Below are positions 59,001-64,000 of a stretch of DNA of 64,000 bases, one piece after another. The notes below the pieces were generated by a model. That model was given only the letters and a program-made list of their open reading frames with translations, ran no database searches and was not told the DNA's origin. The DNA lies in assembly GCA_022496805.1 (NCBI GenBank), contig CM040085.1, forward strand, positions 12,615,811-12,679,810. The letters are read 5' to 3'. A program made the position numbers and the translations under genes. This DNA is from Pohlia nutans (Eukaryota; Streptophyta; Bryopsida; Bryales; Mniaceae). The stretch's first letter is position 1. The number at the start of each line of letters is the position of its first letter.

Positions 59001-59802
59001 AGGGTGGAGTAATTCTAGTGATTATTCGCTGCCGGTTTTTTGGTTCCACGACATTAGAGACCTCTCTTTTGAATGTCATTACAAGTCATGTAGCCCCTAC
59101 GACTCTCAGTTCCTTGTCTTCACTACACTCAAACCCCTTTTTATTATAATATTCTCTAAAATGAATATCCTACACATTTGTTACATTTTCATCGACTGTA
59201 GCACGCTTGCCCACATGAATTTTTGACTCATAAATAGTCGGAACTGAATGGAACTCAAGGACTTTTGTAACTTTCTAAATGTAGCTCAGATTGACAAACG
59301 GATTTCAACAATGGATTCAAAATGCCAAAATTAGTCTAGGAAGACCCTTTAATTTCTAAAAATAGAAACTCTCACCAATTTGACCTACCAAATTTCTGCA
59401 AAATTTTCTTGTAATGAAAATATTTCACTGTGATGAACCTTCTGAACTCAGTGTGGTTCTATCGATAATGATCAGGAAAAATCGGACCTGGTGGAGTTTT
59501 GGGAGACGGAACTGAAACGGGAGGTGGATGTGGCGAGCCCGGCCGAGAACCAGGAGATGCTGACATACTGCTTCAAGTGGATTCAAATCATGACCGAGCT
59601 CAGATGTGCTATGCCTGACGGCTTCCGTTACTACCAAGGCGATGTGGAACGGGAGCAAGCGGCAGTCATCGATCGTATGACGCACAGAATAGCCGACTTT
59701 TATGCTGATGACGAAACTAAATGTTGGAGCATTTTCTCACTTGAGCGACAAAAGACGGAGCTTCTCAAAGAACAACACCTTCTTCCCAGAATGACCTGTT
59801 AA
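53055..59802 (+). CDS. MYCBP-associated protein (MYCBPAP/FAP147)-like axonemal protein
   Basis: Exons: 53055-53263, 53701-53920, 54878-55168, 55259-55327, 55888-55993, 56381-56497, 56974-57184, 57926-58694, 59476-59802. They total 2319 nt, 772 residues, with all phases consistent. The first ATG in the exon-1 frame is used. Features: basic N-terminus, an aromatic-rich segment (WDRDYFWFYEEW), a helical acidic region, then an ASH/MSP-like beta domain (KLENVGSTALFYRWERR, GSILPGEAREFIFRF, GFFMESWVLRVAP) followed by a long helical tail. The block around LPGE and ESW is the best link to MYCBPAP, known from ciliary central-apparatus studies (FAP147 in Chlamydomonas). In a plant, such a protein should work in the sperm flagellum. 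An AATAAA (59801-59806) overlaps the TAA stop, so the true 3' end needs transcript support. Almost every intron contains a transposable element. Confidence 0.78.
53280..53529. repeat. Family B TTAA element, complete
   Basis: This 250-bp element is flanked by TTAA on both sides (53276-53279, 53530-53533), with inverted ends CCCCTAAGCGTCC and AGACGCTTCGGGG. It lies in intron 1 of the MYCBPAP-like gene. The other copy is at the start of the window. Confidence 0.85.
54326..54783 (-). repeat. Two abutting family A MITEs, copies 9 and 10
   Basis: The first copy (54326-54550) begins after TTAA and ends GGTCCTTTAA, directly followed by CCCTTAAAGGACC of the second copy (to 54783, then TTAA). The three terminal G of the first copy are missing, so one copy probably inserted at the TTAA made by the end of the other. 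Both lie in intron 2 of the MYCBPAP-like gene. Confidence 0.85.
55431..55757. repeat. Large foldback element CTATAAC
   Basis: Ends CTATAACA and TGTTATAG enclose a 327-bp palindrome. The centre is a near-perfect hairpin (TTGGGGCGTGTAATATA paired with TATATTACACGCCCCAA). The direct repeat TTCCTCCATT lies outside both ends (55419-55428 and 55765-55774). It lies in intron 4 of the MYCBPAP-like gene. Confidence 0.85.
56111..56343 (+). repeat. Family A MITE, copy 11
   Basis: It begins CCCCCTAAAGGACCATAAG and ends CCTTGGTCGTTTAGGGG. It stops about 37 bp before the acceptor of exon 6 of the MYCBPAP-like gene. Confidence 0.8.
56591..56858. repeat. Foldback element ATCAGG, copy 3
   Basis: It begins ATCAGGAATTTAGGACCCC and ends GGGGTCCTAAATTAAATTCC then TGAT. 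It is a 268-bp inverted repeat in intron 6 of the MYCBPAP-like gene, with a longer centre than copies 1 and 2. Confidence 0.85.
57243..57771. repeat. Family E TTAA-type element
   Basis: The left end CCCTAAAGGTCCTCACC lies after TTAAAA and the right end TTCTTTAGGGG is followed by TTAA. It is about 529 bp in intron 7 of the MYCBPAP-like gene. Only the termini resemble families B-D. Confidence 0.65.
58783..59006 (+). repeat. Family A MITE, copy 12 (right end deleted)
   Basis: It begins CCCCTAAAGACCAAGAAGCC. The right end reads ATGAATCCTAAGGGT, missing the TTGGTCCTTT part. It lies in intron 8 of the MYCBPAP-like gene. Confidence 0.75.
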
Positions 59803-59872
59803 TAAAGAATCATGTAAGCCCTGCATCAAATTCTTCCATTCATAATAATCATGACCATTTGAATATGCTCCC

Positions 59873-60131
59873 GAGGAGGTCACTGTTGAAAAATTTAAAA
59901 ACTACGTGAGTTAAAACATAGTCATTTTTATTCATCGGGAGGTAAAATTTCTACTTATTTATAAAATTTTGGATGCTTTAAATTCAAGTAAGGAATAATT
60001 CGAGAATCTACCTTAAATATATGTATAATATTCCAGAATATACCTCAAATATTCCAATTATGTGATAGCCCCATTTAATTACCCTATTAACGCAGGTGTC
60101 TACATTAATTTCAATAGAGTGACCTCCCCTA
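59873..60131. repeat. Element with GGAGGTCACT inverted ends and 12-bp direct repeats
   Basis: The inverted ends contain GGAGGTCACT and AGTGACCTCC. The 12-mer GAATATGCTCCC occurs on both sides (59861-59872, 60132-60143), a long target duplication that would fit a Mutator-type origin. It is non-coding. Confidence 0.65.
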
Positions 60132-60986
60132 GAATATGCTCCCCTTCTTCTCTGAAATAGCATATGACCTGCAGGTTTCAATACTAGCAATGCAAGCTTT
60201 TTTCTTACAAAATGTATTTGAGAATATTGAGTGGTAAAGAATCCACATCCCAAAGTTGTTTTAGAAAACCTAGTTTATATTAGAGATTACCTACTATTAT
60301 CATAATTCAATGAATTCTAGAACACCTGTGGGAGATTTTCTACTTTCAATTACTGCAAGACATACTAACAGTTTTTCTGAGGTATTTTTCTACTAGAATA
60401 AAATTAAATTAAAAAATAAGATTTTTCTATTCAGAAAAGAAGGGAGTGAATTCTGTCCTTAGGTCCCTGAAAATCTTCAAACAAATATTACTCTAGAAGA
60501 AAATTGAAATACAAAAGAATTAATGCATCTTGCAGTGATTGATGTAGTGAGTATCTGGTTTAGGTCCAAAGATGATAATCAATGATGGTTGGGTATTTTC
60601 CTTTGGTTTAATGCAATAAACTTGCTTACTAGCACAGGTGAAGTAGCTACAGTATCCGGAGATTAAAATGAGGGGCTTCCTTGGAAAGCGAAATTGACCA
60701 GAGAATGGTAGCATCTAAGTGTACAATACTATTACCATGTAAGCATGAATGATGCCAATTCTGAATTCTTACAGCAGGGTTCCGCACGTACGTGTGCAGG
60801 TAAGTTACGTCATTTTTCATTTTTCATGTGCTAGGATTGCTTTCAAAGTTTCATGATATGTTTCTGGATACTTGTAAATTTGATGTTAACCACAATCTTG
60901 ACAAATACATGAACCAGAAGGAAAATACCAATGCAGTTTAATATTTGTTGATCAATTTTTTCTTGTTTGCATAATTTCTTGCACAG
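60132..60986. other. AT-rich spacer
   Basis: No coding exon, RNA gene or complete repeat is recognised here. Confidence 0.35.
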
Positions 60987-61196
60987 GTAAATATATCAGA
61001 TGTGGGTGGAAGCAAAATAGCAGTGCGATCTGGATCTCTTCATCTTTTTTCATCTATGAAGAATTTTTTCACAGTAAGTTACCTCTGGAAACATTACAGT
61101 AAATGGCTTTTATTTCACATTTTCTATATAATTGAGCTTACTGACGTCATAATTGGTGCTGACCACTTGAGGGACGAAAGGTTGGAGTTGGTCAAG
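60987..61196 (+). CDS. Two candidate exons of an unidentified gene
   Basis: 60987-61073 (acceptor TTGCACAG, donor ACA|GTAAGT) encodes 29 residues including VGGSKIAVRSGSLHLF. 61137-61196 (acceptor ATTGAG, donor AAG|GTATGT) encodes 20 residues, LTDVIIGADHLRDERLELVK. Both are multiples of three with good splice signals. I do not recognise the protein. They could be early exons of the gene whose large exon starts at 62759, but no continuous model links them. Confidence 0.3.
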
Positions 61197-61384
61197 GTAT
61201 GTTTGTGGTTTGAACAAATAGGATAAAATTTACACGGGTGTTTGAAAGTTGTCTTTAAACCCTAAACCTTAAACCCTAAAATTTATATTACCACTGGTAG
61301 TGGTTTATTCTACAAGAGATATTTGAAACCCTATTAATTAATAAATAGTTCACACAGTAATTTTTGCACACTACTCTAAACCAA

Positions 61385-61735
61385 GAGGCACTTGTGCTCT
61401 GATACCTAACAAAAACTGCACATTTCTTTTCAGGTGGAAGCTGAATTTTGTAATTGCATTGTTAATCAATAGGTCGCTCAAACCAAGCCTCGAAAGAAGG
61501 TCGAACAGTCTCGAAAGAGGACTGAAGTTCTTAGTACTCAATAGATCGCTTTTAAATTCTGCTATAATCAACAAAACAGTACTATCTACTCTTGATAGAT
61601 GCATGGCTATATATAAGTATGTTTGATTGAACAATATATTTCTTTCTATTTTTCAAGTTGAGAGGTACTTGTGCTCTGATAGCCAACAAAGCCGCATTTC
61701 TTTTTTCAGGTGGACGTTGAATGTTGCAATCGCTT
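61385..61735 (+). repeat. Direct duplication, spacing 277 bp
   Basis: 61385-61455 and 61662-61735 are similar (ACTTGTGCTCTGATA, TTTCTTTTCAGGTGGA). Each copy has a pyrimidine tract with CAG and a short open stretch, resembling a duplicated acceptor and exon start. Confidence 0.6.
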
Positions 61736-62550
61736 TGAAACACCTTTGCAATAACCAACAAAAGTGTAGGCTCTTGATAGACTTTACAATCAACCCAGGT
61801 ATCGAATGATAAATATTCTGTAAAGTCAGCACATTTCGTGTAACGTGTATATGTTTGATTGAACAATTTTTTTTCTACGTTACTAATGTTCACTGATCTC
61901 TCTTTTTGTGTTAACTTTCAGTTCACAGTAGGTAAAATTACAAACTTCAACATACCGCAGTTCGATCGATCTTTAGATCGACCCTGTCGATCACCTTCTT
62001 GCCTGGTTGGTTTCCTCATTCCCATCTCGTTCAGCTGCTGAAGCTTTGCTTATAATTTGAGACTCTTCAGCTGCTCTACAGTTAATTAGTCCTGTGACAG
62101 CCATGATGCTTTTGGGGAAGTCAACGAGCTAACGAGCTGCTTGATGGTTGTTTATTTTCAGACTGTTTGTTCCAGTGATTTTTTTTTGGTGAGGAGAGGG
62201 GAATGGCCTGATATGGGTACCACTTTTACACGTCTCACATAGTGTGATTTATGTCTAACTCATTTTATGTGTGCTAGAAATTCCGTCTTTAACACCAATC
62301 ATGTATATAGTTGCGCCTATAACATCCTCTAATTTTTGTAGTTTTCCAATGTCTTTTTCTTACCAAAAAGATATTTCTTGAAAATCACACAATTTTTGGA
62401 GGAGGTACCCATATCAGGCCATCACCCTTGACAGTTTAGCATTTTTGGTACTTTTCCATGGATTGCTCTCCTTGGATGCTCTTTTCATATTAATATATAG
62501 GTAATATCTATCAGGGTAATACACATGTGCTACCTAAGGTGATACCTAGG

Positions 62551-62704
62551 TTTAAAGAGGCTACCATCTTGTAGGAAATCTGGCTATTATTCTCTTTTAA
62601 ATTCAAAAATCTTTTATTTCAATTACGTTTAAAGAGGCAACCCATTTTGAAGGAATCTGGCTATTATTCTCTTTTTTTCAAAAATCTTTTGTATCAATTA
62701 GCCA
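62551..62704 (+). repeat. 77-bp tandem duplication
   Basis: Two copies share TTTAAAGAGGC and ATCTGGCTATTATTCTCTTT with a few differences. Confidence 0.8.
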
Positions 62705-62758
62705 GCCCAAATTGTTGGCTTAAATTAGCAACAAAAAATTCATTGGATTGTGCACAGG

Positions 62759-63340
62759 CGCTTGCAGCTAGCTATGAGTTTTGCCATTGAAATCTCAGTT
62801 GAGAGCCAGGATCATGGCGACTTCATCGATGAGGCAGATTGCGTGGCGATTGTGGCCAAGATCAAAGCCCATCTTCATGACTATCCCGGCGCCTTTGAAA
62901 GGTTCCGAGTTTCCATGAGCGAGTATTTCCAGAAGCTTCAGGGCGCGAGTGACAACTTTTGGGATGAAGAACAAATGGAGCACATCAAGCCAGCAGCTGC
63001 AGGCAGACTTGAAAATCTTCTGGACGGCATGTTGGAATTCAGGCTTTTATTTGGGCGAGAAATCACTGGATCTGCGAGGCGGCCCAGTGTTATGGACTTT
63101 CTTGCGGAGGTGAAAGCAAGTCTTGTTACTGAGCCTGCTTCTCAGGCGGTTGTGATCAGCCCATCTCGGTTCTATGATACTCTCATTGGCCTCATGAAAG
63201 ACTACATTGATGATGTGATTGATCACCGCAAATTTTTTAGCCATTGCATTGGCCTTTGTGGTCTTGCATCTCCTAATGTATCTAGACTCCAAACACGTTT
63301 TATAGGCCAATTCTGTGCTGATATTCCATCTCCGTGGTAG
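62759..63340 (+). CDS. Large exon resembling SIN3 PAH domains
   Basis: An open exon follows the acceptor GTGCACAG; an ATG in frame at 62774 could be an internal Met or the start. Frame phase implies a preceding exon. Two segments look like paired amphipathic helix units: CVAIVAKIKAHLHDYPGAFE with RFRVSMSEYF, and FLAEVKASLVTEPAS then FYDTLIGLMKDYIDDVIDH, the latter with a 9-residue insertion before the third helix. PAH domains act in SIN3 co-repressor scaffolds by binding transcription factors. The 3' boundary is unclear: the frame closes at 63340 and a donor may lie before it. Resemblance is weak and no full SIN3 architecture is present, so it may be a divergent or truncated relative. Confidence 0.45.
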   Translation, partial: RLQLAMSFAIEISVESQDHGDFIDEADCVAIVAKIKAHLHDYPGAFERFRVSMSEYFQKLQGASDNFWDEEQMEHIKPAAAGRLENLLDGMLEFRLLFGREITGSARRPSVMDFLAEVKASLVTEPASQAVVISPSRFYDTLIGLMKDYIDDVIDHRKFFSHCIGLCGLASPNVSRLQTRFIGQFCADIPSPW

Positions 63341-64000
63341 GCACTCGCGAAATTTTCAAAACGACGTGAGTTAAAAAAATAACGTGTTTTTTTAGTACTC
63401 ATGATTTCAAATAAAACTTTGAATCTTCGGGAAATTAAATAGGGCCGAGTCTTATAATGTCAAAAGTTTTATTAAAATTAATATAGGGTAAAATTTTGGA
63501 ATATTCCTTTGTATCACCGGTTAACGCACGTGTATACAAAAAATTATTAAAATTAATATAGGGTAAAATTTTGGAATATTCCTTTGTATCACCGGTTAAC
63601 GCACGTGTATACAGAAAATTACTATAAGTGCCCTCTCCATGTTATAGAGCCTACTTTCGAAAAAGGAGCATTAAAGGTAGCTTGGTGGACAGGGTTGCAA
63701 GTAGGGGGGTTGGATGTCCAAGTCCAATAGTCGGACATGGTGAATATATAATTATTTTTTAAAACATGAATATTCTTTGAATATCTCCAAATATACTCAC
63801 CCTAACCCTAATCGGACAAGCACGAGGCTCGTTGGGCAGAACGCGGTCTGATGGGCGACGTGTTGACAACAGTGAGTACACGCTATTGAGATCCTCATGG
63901 TTTAGATAGTAGCACTTCTACCAAGAGACTCTTCGTTTACACTTCTCCCTTCGGGACTAGAGTTACTCTTCATCTCTAGGTTCCCAAATTATACATAACA
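63341..64000. other. Spacer with a 75-bp tandem repeat
   Basis: 63471-63545 and 63546-63614 are near-identical copies containing GGAATATTCCTTTGTATCACC and CGCACGTGTATAC. The start of the region (CGACGTGAGTTAAAA) resembles the inside of the element at 59873. No coding exon is recognised. Confidence 0.6.

Noticed and set aside
1..64000. tRNA, rRNA, CRISPR or prokaryotic operon features
   Set aside because: No cloverleaf with conserved tRNA boxes, no rRNA segments and no spaced repeat arrays were seen by eye; the window is spliced eukaryotic DNA.

Overview
This is nuclear DNA from a land plant. The window holds six spliced genes with GT-AG introns (one GC-AG), AT-rich spacers and a dense population of small DNA transposons. 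One gene encodes a MYCBPAP-type axonemal (sperm flagellum) protein. Flowering plants have lost motile sperm, so a plant that keeps flagellated sperm is likely: a bryophyte, lycophyte or fern. The moderate intron sizes and roughly one gene per 10 kb suit a compact bryophyte-like genome. The species cannot be read from the sequence.

Layout. 381-8417 (+): 3' 19 exons of a PQQL-type M16 zinc metallopeptidase, with one in-frame TAG at 4915-4917. 9791-16510 (-): a complete 15-exon SET-domain/Rubisco-LSMT-like protein lysine methyltransferase with a predicted chloroplast transit peptide. 16511-29600: gene-poor, with PIF/Harbinger MITEs, TTAA-flanked MITEs, a 21-bp minisatellite and a frameshifted hAT transposase gene (-). 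31586-37601 and 39940-47534 (+): two complete tandem paralogues of a plant T-complex-protein-11 (TCP11)-like gene with the same exon plan, except that copy B carries one extra intron. 48337-49945: a full-length Tc1-type transposon with intact TIRs, TA duplication and an uninterrupted transposase whose second catalytic Asp is Asn. 53055-59802 (+): a complete nine-exon MYCBPAP-like gene. 60987-63340 (+): candidate exons of an unrecognised gene, including a large exon resembling SIN3 PAH domains.

Mobile DNA explains most of the rest. At least five sequence families (called A-E here) share TTAA target duplications and termini beginning CCCYTAAA. Family A (about 220 bp) has about 12 copies, mostly in introns. 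There are also near-perfect foldback elements (three copies, all intronic), CACTA-type MITEs with 3-bp duplications, and PIF/Harbinger-type MITEs with TTA/TAA duplications.

The most striking observation is the extra intron of TCP11 copy B (41472-41634). It sits inside an exon that is continuous in copy A, restores exactly the same exon length (454 nt) when removed, has terminal inverted repeats at its two ends and is flanked by AG|GT on both sides. This is the signature expected of a transposon-derived new intron (an introner). In addition, intron 10 of the two paralogues carries complementary splice-site duplications: acceptor side in A, donor side in B.

All gene models were built by hand from splice signals, reading-frame continuity and remembered family motifs. 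No database search or transcript evidence was available.
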